This document shows positions 36,570-48,942 of a DNA stretch of 64,000 nt, piece after piece (the first letter of the stretch is position 1; each line of letters starts with the position of its first letter). The stretch comes from Butyriboletus loyo (taxonomy: Eukaryota; Basidiomycota; Agaricomycetes; Boletales; Boletaceae). Position numbers and translations under genes: made by a program. The stretch is from assembly GCA_038093515.1 (NCBI GenBank), contig JBBPSI010000013.1, positions 216,145 through 280,144 on the forward strand. Reading direction: 5' to 3'. Under the pieces are notes generated by a model. It was not told where the DNA came from and searched no databases. It worked only from the letters and a program-made list of their open reading frames with translations.

Positions 36570-38445
36570 ATGATCATTGCCGACGAAGACGACACCCAGA
36601 AGTTAAAGGACTCCCCCGTTGCTGTTCCCACCGTTCGTTACCCAGCGCGAGCAGCGAGCCGTCGTCCTTTCAGTCCCTTGCCCGACTATGAAACATCTCA
36701 GGCATTGGCCTTTGGCGGTCTCAATGACTCGCAGGTCACTCCTTACAAAACCTCACGCCGGCGCCGCTTTGTCGACTCCCGCCTTTGGAGAGTTGCCATT
36801 GTCTCTCTCATCGTCTACATTTTTCTCACTCTTGCCGTTGGCGTCCCTCTCATTATCCACGTGCGTTCTCTCCCTGCCTTCAATCCTATTTTCCCTCACC
36901 TTCAACGCAGAAAGAAAACGAGAACGGGCAGAAATACCCCTACAACGTACTCACTTATGCCATGTCTTGGCCAAGCAAAAACCCTCCCCCGCAACCTGGC
37001 AACACCTCAAGTCGTGACCAATCAGGAGTATATGTCTGTAGTGACTGGACAACCGTTGAGTATCTTGACGGTACCAATTCCCCCGTCGTCTTGGCTGTGT
37101 ACGTCCTTTTGTCCTTTAGCTCTACACTTGTCGTTGATTCCATTCGGTCGTTTTACAGGACTGAACGCTCCGTTTCCCCGAACGGACAGTTCAGCATCAC
37201 TTCGAACGCATCCAGCGTCAATGACCTCAACCTTGTTCAGGGTGCCTTTTACACCGGCATCAACCCCAACCAGAGCGTTCAAGACGCTGTCTTCTCAATT
37301 ATGATGCAATCTTCTTCCCCAAGCGTTTTCAATCGGTCATCAGTCTGTTTTACCATTGCCGATAACTTCACCGATCTTTCTCTTTATGTTCGTCCTCCGA
37401 GTTTACGTATCAACTATTCTATCGCAGTTACTCACGCTCTTCCAGGTTCCGGACAACCTCACTTCAACCGACAATATCCTATACAACATTTCTCTCCTCT
37501 TCCCACAAACTGCAATTCCTTCGCGGGTCGTTTCCTTTGACACGATTCTACCTATGTTCGATCAACGGTTCAGCTCCTTTGATGGCAATGTGACCTTCGA
37601 CAAAGTCTCAATCGAAGGCCCTGTCTCTCGGGTAACCGTTGATGTAAGTAACCCGGGATAGCGAGATGCTGCGCTCATCTGATGCTTACCACGACAGTCT
37701 TTACAAGCCGACAGGTTACTGGTAGACACGTCGCTAGAACCAGTCACAGGGACGTTCCATGCAAGGACCTCTCTCCTTATCAGCACCATCATGGCGTAAG
37801 CCAGTTCAGCAACATCTGTTCGAACCCTACTCATTCCATCATATTTGTCATTGATAGCCCCATCGTCGCTAACATTAGCTTGTACAATGATCCCCAGTGT
37901 CAGTTCCCTACTACCCTCGATGTACACACAGGAAATGGGTGCGTTTTATCTTTCAACTCCGGTCTTTACGTGGCTTTTTGATATTGCTTCTGCGCAGCAA
38001 CCTGACCGCCAACATCACCGTTCTAGCACCCAACCCGAATCCTTCGATGCAACCAAACTTTATCGCGAACCTTCGCACCTTTTCCGGTTCATTGACCAGT
38101 AACGTCATTCATGACCCGGCCTCGTCCCCCGCGATTATCCAACTACACATCGTCAATGACCTTGGTCCTGCCGACGTTGTCATTGACAACCTTTTTGAGG
38201 GAGCATTCCAGGTGTCCACAAAACAAGCATCTGCATCTGCATCTGTTAGACAAGGAAATGCTAGTGCGACAGATCCTAAAGCTCCTGGGTCGCAAAGGAC
38301 CATGAATGTGGACTTCAACTCAACAGCACGGTCATATGGGTGGATTGGCTGGGGAAATGAAGCGACACCATGGAATGTGTTTCAGGGTGGGGAAGCACTG
38401 ATCGAGACCTCGTTAGCAGACGTGACACTGACGTTCCTGGGATGA
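36570..38445 (+). CDS. Membrane-anchored glycoprotein-like protein, unknown (LEA2/DUF3712-like layout)
   Basis: Exon 1 (36570-36860) encodes a Ser/Arg-rich cytosolic tail and one transmembrane helix ('VAIVSLIVYIFLTLAVGVPLII'). At least five more exons follow over short introns (for example Y|VPDNL at about 37445, D|SLQAD at about 37700, G|NLTAN at about 38000). They give a ~400-residue beta-rich outer domain with several N-glycosylation sequons ('NSSV'-like and 'NLTAN') and a final 'DVTLTFLG'. The layout (short inner tail, one membrane helix, large outer domain) is that of a type II membrane protein. The outer part reminds me of the fungal DUF3712/LEA2-like family, but that assignment is from pattern memory only. 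The middle exon boundaries are less certain. Confidence 0.75.
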
Positions 38446-38827
38446 ATAACTTTGGGGTTGCAAAGAGGGGTAGCTTGGCAAGCCTAATCTAGCGGTACAC
38501 ATCCAATCTATCTATTCCGTTGCTGGTCCAGGCATTTTGGCTGCGATGCGGTGATCCCAGTTTCTTGGACGACTTCCTGTTGACTGATCTGTTCTCGATA
38601 CGCTCTCATTCTTTTGCTTCCGAGCTCCACTAGCATGACGATGTAACTTCAATGGTATTTTACAACTTTTGTATGCTCGTAAGTTAACAGATGAACTTTC
38701 ATCACATATTTTTTGACTATTCATGTAACATTATTTGTGGACGGCCGGATTTCGTTTGTACTTAGATGCAAATGTTGGAAATACAGTACTTTCTGCAATT
38801 GGGCTGTTCCTTGTGACGAACACTCCG
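38446..38827. other. Intergenic space between convergent genes
   Basis: AT-rich 382 bp between the stop of the membrane-anchored gene and the stop of SNAPC3. It should contain both 3' untranslated regions. No repeat or RNA was noticed. Confidence 0.4.
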
Positions 38828-40408
38828 TTATACATCCATGCCATCCTCCCATACCTTGCGATGTCTTACGAGTGGCACCACCATCACCTGCTCTGCATCT
38901 TCTTCCCTTGGTGGGCCCATGTTCCGCCAGCAGGGCGCACAGAGCAAACACGGACTTTCACCGAGTCGGATATCCCCTACGACTGTATGCACTGCGGGGA
39001 CTTTAGCACAGGCTTTGCAGATGTCACCGAGGGTTGGCGTAATATGCACGGTGAGCGGGTAACCAGATTGTGGATCAAGGGAGTGAGCCAACCTGAGGAT
39101 GAGTCACGAGTCACCCCAACTGCGACGCGTAAGAACAACACACACACACCTGATCTGATCGACGACAACAAAGTGCTCACAGTTTCCTTGATGGAGCATC
39201 CAATACGGCTGATTGATTCGGAGAGTGAGGGAAGTGAAATGCGTTTGGCTCAGCGACGTGGGTGACTTGGTGATCTGCGGTCGCTTTTCTTCCGGCAACC
39301 TTTTCAGATGAGATAGGAACTTGCTATGCGTGCTGTGAGCCAAAGGTTCATCTCCCACGGATAGAGATCGAGCGTACTCTGCATGGTCATCGCCGGGCCT
39401 TCCATCCCCATATGCGACACCTTCGATGAGTAACAAGCATCCCTCTCCAGCATGTACACCAGTCTCTTCACCCTGCTCTTCGCTTTCATATGTGTATCCA
39501 ACCACGTTGCCATGGTCATCGACTACCTCGTTCGGCATTTCGCTTGAATCACAAGGAATCACCCGGACGAAATCTGCCAGGGTCTGAGAGGACAACACGA
39601 CATGCTGTGAGAAACGAGTGAACTGGCTATGAATCCAGGGCACGCGATTGTGCACGGTGAGCGTCACAAGTGCATCTCGATGCGAAGAACTTTCGCTCAG
39701 CGCTGAAGGCGAGGTTGAGCTGACTCCGGTGAGACGAGGAAATTGAGAAGACAGTTGACTGCGAGACAACGTGCCGTGTCCGGATTTTTTGACAGACTTG
39801 AGCGCATTAAAGTCTGAGTGTTTGGACGCGCGCATGAAAAACGCGGATTCCTGGCTCAATCTGACCCAGCAAATTGCGATCAAGTCTGCACGGAGGAAAG
39901 CATGTGATAGGAATCGTACCCCCAGCATCGAAGAGAAATGGCCTCCAGCTTCTCCTCCAACGCGCGCACTTCTGGCAGGGCCTCCGCCGTTTCAGGATCC
40001 GGTAGATGCTTTCGCTTACGTCCTTTCGAGGCAGAACCACCAGCCTGGCTGTGTAGTGCGTTTACTGCGGCAGCATTTGTGCGATGGAGGTGTGCAGAGA
40101 GTATAGGATTACCCCATACCTCCTCGACGGTAGCCTTTAGCTCAGTGACACTGTCACGGTCGTTGAACGTGAATTAGTTGTGGATTTGGACGAGACAATC
40201 AATGACAGTCCCTCTGAACTCACCTCCCAGAGCACTCTGTTTCTACTGCAACCCGTTCATCTTCTGAAAGGCTCTGCCAGCTAGCGTGATCAGGCACGTC
40301 GCTCGGGAGAACAAGTGAGGCGGTGTGATCAAGAAACTTGCGGACGGAAATAGGCTCTGATGGGGGGCCAAAGAAGGAGTCGTACCCTCGCGTGATATCT
40401 ACGCTCAT
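38828..40408 (-). CDS. SNAPC3: snRNA-activating protein complex subunit 3 (SNAP50)-like
   Basis: Four exons: 40408-40224, 40150-39920, 39860-39150, 39092-38828; 1392 nt, 463 residues. The C-terminal third carries the SNAP50 signature: 'QPYWMLHQGNCEHFVVVDQI', 'PLTVHITPTLGDICKAC', 'DIRLGESPCLLCAPCW', with the Cys/His set of its zinc-binding module. In animals and plants this subunit helps bind the proximal sequence element of snRNA promoters for Pol II and Pol III transcription. The N-terminal half includes a charged helical segment and a Ser-rich linker. Its presence suggests a SNAPc-like machinery in this fungus. It lies upstream of, and in tandem with, the vigilin gene. Confidence 0.9.
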
Positions 40409-40700
40409 GACTGCAAAATTTCAACTCGCCAACGGCCGAAGGCGAGAAATGGTAGCCAGGGATATCGCACCCATCAGTAAATCAAAACAAAGACCTTGGC
40501 GAAGTCTCTGTCGTTGTGAGGTCACAGCAACTTCAATCATCATTGGGATTTCCTAGTCAAATTTCCTACACAAGAGGAACGAGCCTCATATCGTTCTGCC
40601 ATTCATCTCACTCTTTCCGGCCTGATGTATTGATCCATTCCAGTTAGTTTGTAGACGATACATGCCATGTAGGTGTACATTTCTTGTGACAGACATATGC

Positions 40701-43700
40701 CTAGCGACGACCTAATCGTGATGGAGAAGCGAATTGTTTAAGAATCGCCTCCCTCGCCAACTCAACAGCAGATTCCGAACCTACAATGATCAGCCTAAAT
40801 TTGACGCTTTGATCGAGATAGTCCGGAACGCACCAATTATAACAATGGTGTTGTTGTCTCTGCTGACGGTAATGTCTGCGCCAGTCTCAGCACGCAGACG
40901 GGCGACATTGGAGCCCTTTGATCCAACGATTTTCGGGAATGCAGAACGATCAGGAAGAGTCAAGAAGCCGACATTAGTCATTGCCTCAGCCTGTTCAATG
41001 GCTGTCTTAATATCACTCTGCCCGCGCTCGAGACTCGCGGCGTCCTTTGCTTTCAGCGTCCACTCCGAATCACCTTCCTCCGTGTCCTGGTAATTGGGAA
41101 CAACTTGCCAGTCCGATTTCGAGGCGTCATCCTCCGCATCGTCAATCCGGGGAGTAGATGTAGCGTTTTGTGGAGGATAGGTGGGTACCGCAGATTTTTG
41201 AGGGTGAGCAGATTGGTCGACTTGTACACCATATAATCGGAGGTTACGGAAGAAGTTCCCCTGCTGCGAGATTGCATAGTGATATTTCAAGGGTACAGAC
41301 ACCACGGCAGTGAGCAGCTCTACAGGTGTCGGTGCGTTCTGGACCCGCGCCTGACAAAGAGGTCAATCGCTGCAGTGCTTTCATCACCCCAACTAGCATA
41401 CCTTGAGTTCAACGATCGCAGCTTCGCAAGCAGAGCGAGATCCGGAGACTTTGACGATGTCAACGGGATCTACATCCTTGATTTCACCCATGTTAACAGC
41501 TTCTCCTACACGGTGGTAGGATCGAGAACCAGGGAACTGTACTTGGACACCCGTGCGGGTTTGCAATTCATTCAGGTGCTGACCACCTCTGCCAATGAGA
41601 TTACGATGGTGGCTTGCTGGAATCTCGACAGCCAGCACTACGCGGTCTCTCAAAGCAGCAACCGTTTTCTCGAGTTCCGCCTTGATTTTGTTGACAAGAG
41701 CAGGTTCTCCACGAAGACGCACTTCGTCGGTGGGCTCACCCTGCCGAGGGCTGATACCATGGTCAGCCTGGGGCTAGCCACCGTCGGAGAACTACTTACA
41801 ACCGAACAAGTCCTGCTTGTAGCTTGGAATCGGATGGACCACCACAACGGATGATCAAGTCTTTCAAACCATGACCACCAGCCCCAATGATAGTCCTATG
41901 GAACTTCGTCTCGATGACAAGCGATGCCGACGTTTCCTCACCGACCTGCTCAGCGATTGCCAAAATAGCAGTTTTGGCAGCGCTAATGGCTTCCTTGGTT
42001 CCACGGACAGTGATGTTAGTTACAACGTCGTTGTCATCCGTAGCCTTGTCGATGTCGATCTGGGCGCCTGTATCGTCCTTGATCTCGTTGATGCTCGCAC
42101 CACCTTTACCGAGAATACGCGCGACAGCACGAGTCGGGACGGTGAATTTGAGAATGTTGTTGGACTCCTTTTCAAATTCCAGAGCCTCGAGAAGTTCGGA
42201 TTTAGCACCAGCTACACCCTTCTTGCCACCCTTGATGAGGACTTCATCGGGCTTGAGGGCCTCACGAGTCCTGTTCTCGCCATTTTCCGAGGACCCCCGG
42301 GGGAATGTGATCTTGACACCGTATTTTTCCTCGAGGCGAATGGCATATTTACCATTTTGGCCAATCAGGGAAGCATGGAATTGGGGGGGTATTTTGAGGG
42401 TTTCCGATGTCTCGTCTGCCTATATTGCATGTCAGTGACATGTTGAATATGGCGACTCCGAAGAACCAACCAATCTCTCGACCTGAGTCAAGATGCGCTT
42501 CTTGGCCTCCTCGACGTTCTCTTTACGTCCTGTGATCTAAGTATGGCGTCAGCCCTATCCCACCACTGGTGTGTAGTGACCCACCTTGACTCTGGACCTC
42601 TGGTGAACGGACTTCTTCTTTTTGGTATTGTCCTTTTCCTTCTCTTCAACCTCGTCGGAAAGGTCCACTCGGACACCGAGTTGGTCTCGCAGCTTGTTAA
42701 TACCGACTCCCTGCGCACCAACCACTCGACCGACATATTCCCTATCGATCTCGAATTCCGTAGACTTGAATATTGTGCGTAGATCAATAACAAAAACTGC
42801 ATGAAGAGGTGGCATTCACTTACGTAGCTGCTGACAATAGCATCATTTTTGGCATCCTCCACAACTCGCAAGATTTCCTTGACAGCGCGATCGACATCTG
42901 CGCTGACCCCACGGACCAGGATGACATCTTGGCTGGATGGATCGCCTGCCTCAGCACCGACTTTGATTGACAGGGCCTTTTCTTCGCCAATGATTCTGGA
43001 GGTACCGGTCATACGATATTCACGGCTAGTAATATATACTACTTACGCGTTGAGAGTGGTACCATCTGTGCCAACCACTGCCTCGTGCCAACGTTTCTCG
43101 ACGAGAATCAGCTCGTTCTTGACATCAGCAGCATCCTTGGCCATCTTGAGCAATTCCGCAGCGACATCGTCCAGATGCTTCTCTTTCTCAACGGGTGAAG
43201 GCGAGGCCGAAGGGGAGAAAGGGTCATAAACCAGGAGAACCGAAGATTGTTCCGCAGACTCGGCAGGGAAGAAGACTTGGACGTTGTGAGCTTCGTAGAA
43301 CTGCTTCAACCTGAGTGATGTTAGAGAGACTTCTGGAAAGGTGTAAGTGAAGATCACTTTTTCGCATGTTTTCCCATGATAACCCGGTGGATGAGCCAAT
43401 CAATGGAAACCTCCCTCGTTGCGCCAATTAGTTTACCAAGAAGTTCCGATACTTGTCTGACGACAGCATCCACCACTGACTTCTCTCCAACGATATCAAT
43501 GTTAAGGACCGAGGCCTGGCCAATCGCTGTTGAGGATGGCGTGAAAACCGAAATACCTGGGTGAGTAGTACTGAGGGTCTTGGGGTAATCGATGCGCGTG
43601 ATATAAGTCAAGAGTTGACGTGAAACCGCGATAGGACCGGGGAGCGGGAACTCGTGGATGTACTGTGAATTCGCCTTCTCCATAACAGCACCAAGACCAG

Positions 43701-45002
43701 CAGAAATGTCCTCTTGTTTGCCATAGACCAGGACCTCCTCACTTTGCTCATGAGGCTCCGGAATAACAACGGAGCACTGAGTCTTTGCCATAATCTCATC
43801 GAGAGCTTTGCCAACAAGGAGACGGTGCTGGCGCTTGGGCAACGAGATCTTGACTGAAATGAGCGCAGACTTGAACGATTCAATGGTTCCCTGGATGGTT
43901 TCAACAACACGGACAACGGCCTCGCGGTCGCCGCTGACGGTGATCTCGCGTTCCGGAGCATTCAGAGCAAGATGGATTTCACCGCCCTGCGCTGCCTCAA
44001 TGAACGGTGCGCGGCGGGCAATGACGAAGGGAAGGATGTGATGCGGAATGTTCCTAACGCGCTGAGTTGACTTGGAGATCCTAGCCGAGATGATCTCGTT
44101 TAGCATGGCCTGAGCTTCGTACACGAGAGGTTGCGGCCCCGTGATTGTAATAGGGACCAGGACTTCGTCTTCCTCATCAGTAGGCGTGGTAGTCCCGTTG
44201 GCTGACCCATTGAGATGACCGCTAGGTGTAACACTGTCCCTACGAGGAATGTCCACTTTTACTCCAGTTTGCTCCCGCACCTGCTTCAAAGTGGCACCTG
44301 TGAGGAACGGTGAGGACCCCGAATTCAGTAGACAAACAAACGGTGACGAACCTTTGGATCCGATGATAACTGGAATAGTTGAGACGGGAGCAGGCAACGT
44401 AACAGTAACCTGAAACTGCGTTGGAAGGAAATTCACAACGAGATACACACAAACGTACCACGGGGCTCAAAAGGGCTAACAGGTTCCGTTTCGCCCTGTC
44501 GAGCTCCTTCTGAGACTCAGACTTCATGTGGAACGTGGTTTGACGCGTCCTCTGGTTGGCAGAAGCCTCAATCCTAACTTTGAATTTAGACATGATCTGT
44601 TTCATGATTTCTCCAAGCGAAGTAGGTTTGCCGTCCTTGTTCACCGCAAGTTCGCTGGCGGACAACGTGAAGGAGTCAGTGACCATAGGCTGAGACCGGA
44701 CGGTTGCCTTGATGCGAGGGCCAGAGTCGGCACCCCAGGCAGCAGACTTGGCGGGCTGGGTTGTGGGAGCGACAGAGGGCGCAAGAGACGGGAAAGCGGA
44801 CTGATCGCTAGTGTCTACCACCAAGTTATTGGCGGGTGGTTTGGCTGGCGTCTCATCCTCTACTGCAGCGGGGAAGGAGTCCGATGTGCCTTCAAGACCA
44901 TGTAACTTCTAATAACAGTCTCAGTCTGGAGACACGCAGTAGTAAAAGCATCCAGACCTGAAGTTCAGCCGCGCCAGGGAGGGAAGGAGCCGACGTGTCC
45001 AT
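40701..45002 (-). CDS. SCP160: Multi-KH-domain RNA-binding protein (vigilin/Scp160 type)
   Basis: A ~4.3 kb gene with many short introns, roughly 1,200-1,300 residues. Exon 1 (45002-44958, 'MDTSAPSLPGAAELQ') splices in frame to 'KLHGLEGTSDS'. At least ten KH modules follow; clear ones have GxxG loops such as 'IIGSKG', 'VVGTDGTTLN', 'VVGAQGVGINKL', 'LIGRGGQHLNEL' and, last, 'IVGSKGSNVARL'. Vigilin/Scp160 proteins bind many mRNAs on ER-associated polysomes and influence translation and codon-dependent ribosome reuse. The C terminus runs 'IVIIGSESAVELARE' to a stop at 40701-40703. Individual internal exon limits were not all fixed. Confidence 0.9.
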
Positions 45003-45539
45003 GTCTGAGAATTGCGGGTGTCCGAAATACAGAACCTTTGACAGAAAATACCTGAACGTTGAGCTCGGCGACGGAGCTCAACGCAATGACCAGAAAAAAA
45101 AGCAAGATGATGATGAATGGATAGACGTGTCTTTCCCAAATACCTGCAGGTAATAGACGTGCGAACATCATCCCATTATTGGACCCGGCTCACACTTGAA
45201 ACCCATCTTTCGTACAAATACACGACCAAAAAACATGTCCTGTAGCCGGCCTCATACTTTACCTTGGCGATCGGCCTTGTTACACGTCTCTGACCTCCGT
45301 CCAGGTCACTCACTCGCTTTACGTCTTCCAGTGAGGGCGTGATCAACTGTCTCAATTACGCATGTTCTCCATTTGAGTCAGTCTCCTGCTGTGGCATCGC
45401 CCTCTATGGGTCCTGACTCTCGGGAGCGGCGGTGGTCCCCTGGCGGCGTGCCACGCTAAAATTACTTGTGTCGGCGTCGCATTATACGTGACAGCAAGTC
45501 CATTGATCATGGGGTCCCTGCGGACAGTGGCGTAACCTG
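45003..45539. other. Intergenic, upstream of vigilin gene
   Basis: Should hold the promoter of the KH-domain gene. A 68-codon minus frame (44965-45171) with a hydrophobic stretch overlaps exon 1 in another frame and is not supported by splice signals. Confidence 0.4.
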
Positions 45540-46405
45540 CCTGCTAATCAGCCCAGTGCCGTCCACTTTCTGAGGTAAGTTTACCGGCAGCAGTGAGATA
45601 AATTCTTTTCCTCTTGCAGTGCTCCGGCTGGGCAAGGCAAGGGTGTAGCCCGGAAAGCGTGAGAGATGCCCAAGACGATGCTGTGACATACTTACTCCAC
45701 CTGGTTAATCGCTGGAATGACTTTTTGCCGTTGCCAACAGTTTCTCGATGCTGGAGAGACCTCGCCGGTAGACGGAACACCAACTTTTAAGAAATTGCCG
45801 ACACCAATACTTTGCCGCTGGCGAGGATTTGTTCCATGTCCGCCCAAGTTTTGTTGAAAGTCGGGCGCTCGAGAGCCTTGTGGGACCATCCAGATTCGTG
45901 AATTCCTCGTCATTCGCTGCGAAGTTGATCAGCTGGCGGGTAGTTATTCACTTGCGTCCACGAACGATCTTCTGAGGCCAGTGTATCAAGTACTGTGATT
46001 CATGCAGTGAGCGAGGAGGCTGCGTCAGAAAAGGGTCGCAATTGACGAGATCGTAGCGACCTGACTTAGTATTCGACAACTTTCTTAGATCGACTCTTTG
46101 GCCCAGCCTGGGTGGTGCAAGCTGTGTGGTCGTGATAACTCCGATGATACAGATCTCTGGGGGGGATGTACATACGGAAGCTTTGTGGTCACAAAGATAT
46201 GTTCCAGAGGGATGCCAGACTCGCGGATTGCAGCACCCACAACACCCTCAGTTCCTTGTGATGCGTCAGTGTACGGGAATCGCGGCCACTGATGACGGGC
46301 ATCTCGATACCATTCTTCAGTGTTTTTTTTGAGAAGATATGAGTCTTGGGGTGTTTTATCTAGGCTGCAGAACATGTAATGCGGTCGCCTCGTATCATCC
46401 ATCAT
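45540..46405 (-). pseudogene. Aldo-keto reductase pseudogene
   Basis: Fragments of one aldo-keto reductase appear in order on the minus strand but in shifting frames: 'GTEGVVGAAIRESGIP' and 'IFVTTKLP' (46.2 kb), 'TWADMEQILASGK' (45.83 kb), 'SIGVGNF', 'KVIPAINQVE' (45.71 kb) and 'LHPCLAQPEHCKRKRIYLTA' (45.64-45.60 kb). In the family these form one chain, with SGKV-x-SIGVSNF and PAVNQVELHP continuous. Here ~5 nt are missing before SIGV, one A is extra in the AAAAA run before KVIP, and a stop follows 'KESI' soon after KLP. The segment carrying the catalytic Lys/His region is not intact, so the gene is dead. Confidence 0.8.
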
Positions 46406-46537
46406 TCTCCAAAGTCTCGCCGAGCACCGACGTGAATGTCACGTGGATTGGTTTTATTTGTCACGTGACCAATAAGGATACGTGGATGCATGATCGCCAA
46501 CACATTTAACAAGCGCACTACACGACCATCACGAGAA

Positions 46538-48751
46538 ATGCAGCGAGCGTGTCGCAGGGCTTGTCTCGCGCTTGTATTTGCCATTTCCATTGGCACAAAC
46601 GTGCATGGCTCATCTTTCCTCGGTGATGCCCTCGTTCGCAGAGACCAAGTCCAGGATGTCCTCGAACACAAGCCCGTCCGCGGTGAACCCCTCTGCCAGC
46701 GCCAAGTATGTTGGCCTTGATCTGTATCTGCTTTGTGGCATTGTCACAGCATATAATTCCAGACAACAGGTCCAATTGAAACCACATTGTGTGACTATGA
46801 GACCATCGAGAGCGTCAACGAGGAGCTGTACGCAAACCTCCATGACCTTGTCCAGACTCCATTCTTCAAGTACTTTCAGGTGAATGGTTCATTCAGATCT
46901 ATGGAGACTTCTTATTCAACTACCTTATTATTGAAAGGTCGACTTGTACCGTGAATGTCCTTTTTGGCAAGAGAACGGCTTTTGCATGAACCGTGAGTGT
47001 GGCATCACTACCGTAGATGAGGTATACAGGTGTCGTTATAGTCGAGTTCCATTCTTCATTCCTATTACAGAGCGAAATACCTGAAAAGTGGAGGGCGGCT
47101 GCTCTAAGTCAAATAGACCTTCCCCCTGAGGATCAGGTATCGATGAACATTGTAGGCCTCTGCTACTACTCACGCGAATTCCTAGCGGATCCAGTTACCA
47201 GGTTGTTATTATCGTGACTCTGACTTTTGTTTCCTCGATGACATGACAGGTTTGCGTTTCCTGGTTTTCACGTCATATTCCTTGTGCTTACACGGTTCTA
47301 TACTAGAGGGAGATTATGTTGATCTAACTCTTGTTCCCGAGCGATACACGGGATATTCAGGGCACTCTGCTCGTCGCGTCTGGAAAGCGATCTATGAAGA
47401 AAATTGTTTTGGTCTCTCTGAGCTGAATCAGCTCGCCGGAAAATCGGCTCCACCTGTTACTCTTCCTTACCCTCTAACCGATGTCCTGCGCGAGCCTTTG
47501 GATAGTCAAGACACAGACGGAGAGTGTCTAGAGAAACGAGTGTACTACAAGATCATATCTGGCGCGTACTTTAGCTGGAATGAGTATCGTGTTCGTGCTA
47601 ATTTCACACAGGTCTTCATGCGTCAATCTCAACACATATATGCACAGAATGGCTAAACCAATCAACTGGTGAATGGGCAAGTGGTCCTCCATTTATAACG
47701 TCACTATTCTATCATGATATCTGTAGGCTCCCAATCTTGAATGTTTTGTCACCCGAGTAGCCTCCCATCCTGAGCGCCTTCAGCACATCTATTTCAACAT
47801 GGTCTTACTCCTCCGTGCCGTCGCCCGCCTCACACCTTACCTATCTGAATACGACTACTGCACCTTATCAGGAAACGGCCTCATCCCCCATGATCACCCA
47901 CATTCGTCCGATTTGGAAGACGAAGTTCGGACGCTCACGAAACTCGATAATGTAATGAACATTGCAAGGCACGTCGGCAAATTCGACGAACGAGTGCTTT
48001 TCCGTGGGGCGAATGCAAACGTCTGTGCGATACCCACATCCAGTTATCTCGTCGCTGACGAATACCATAGATCCTGAAACAAGAATTCAAACAGCACTTC
48101 CGCAACGTGTCCCGGATCATGGACTGCATTGGTTGTGACAAGTGTCGTCTGTGGGGCAAAGTTCAAACCACTGGCTTGGCTACGGTTCTCAAGGTCCTGT
48201 TTGAAATAGACGAAAACGCCCTCCAGTATGTCACCCCTGTCTCTGCGTGACGATCGTGTTCATGGAAACGCGTTCGGTGGTATGTAGTCACGACACAAAC
48301 CAAAACCTTTTGCAGCGTTCGGAAGTCGTTGCATTGATCAACACACTCCATCGCTTTAGCGAGAGTCTGCATGCCGTTGAGCATTTCCGGGAGATGTGGA
48401 AGAAGACTGGAGAGGGAGATTCGGCAAGGTTGATTCACGAGGCGGAGAGGGCCGTCTCTGGAAACGTAAGTCCGCGTTGCCATTGGGAATTTGGGTGTGC
48501 AGTGGAGTGATATCAAACCTTAGCCACGGCCAACTCCCGACGTACACGCTACGCCGAGACAATTCCCTGCTGCTGCTCCGCCCCGCCCAACACCAAACGC
48601 TTTGCAACTAAATGTCTGGAGTAGACTCCAGGTACATTTATTCGATCTGGTGGACAGCTGTAGGCGACATACCCTTACAAGTTTTGGTTTACTGTCCGAG
48701 ATGTGGCAGAGGCTATCCAGGGCAGTGCTCCCTTTACGGACAGAACTTTGA
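46538..48751 (+). CDS. ERO1: Endoplasmic reticulum oxidoreductin 1
   Basis: Multi-exon gene beginning 46538-46705 ('[19 protein letters not shown]', a signal peptide), then 46763-46879, 46938-47021 and 47071 onward. Motifs: '[17 protein letters not shown]', '[16 protein letters not shown]', the shuttle pair in 'CMNREC', '[15 protein letters not shown]', FAD-domain '[20 protein letters not shown]', and the active-site CxxCxxC '[19 protein letters not shown]' followed by '[10 protein letters not shown]'. Ero1 is a flavoenzyme in the ER lumen that oxidises protein disulfide isomerase with oxygen, making H2O2. The C terminus is Pro-rich and seems to end after a last exon from 48710 ('[13 protein letters not shown]'); that last exon is less certain. 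The gene converges with the splicing factor at 48943. Confidence 0.93.
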
Positions 48752-48942
48752 CCCTATCTTAAATTACATCGTCGACATCTTTGCTCTGCAGATTGGAACG
48801 ATATCCTAGCGGATAGTTTACCTTGGAGTACATATTGCACCCTTGACCTTCGCACTTGATTCATCTGTCACACCACGTCGAGTTAATTAGGTTAGTCAAA
48901 AAAAAAAAGAAAGAACAGAAGGAAACAAAGTAATATCCTAGG

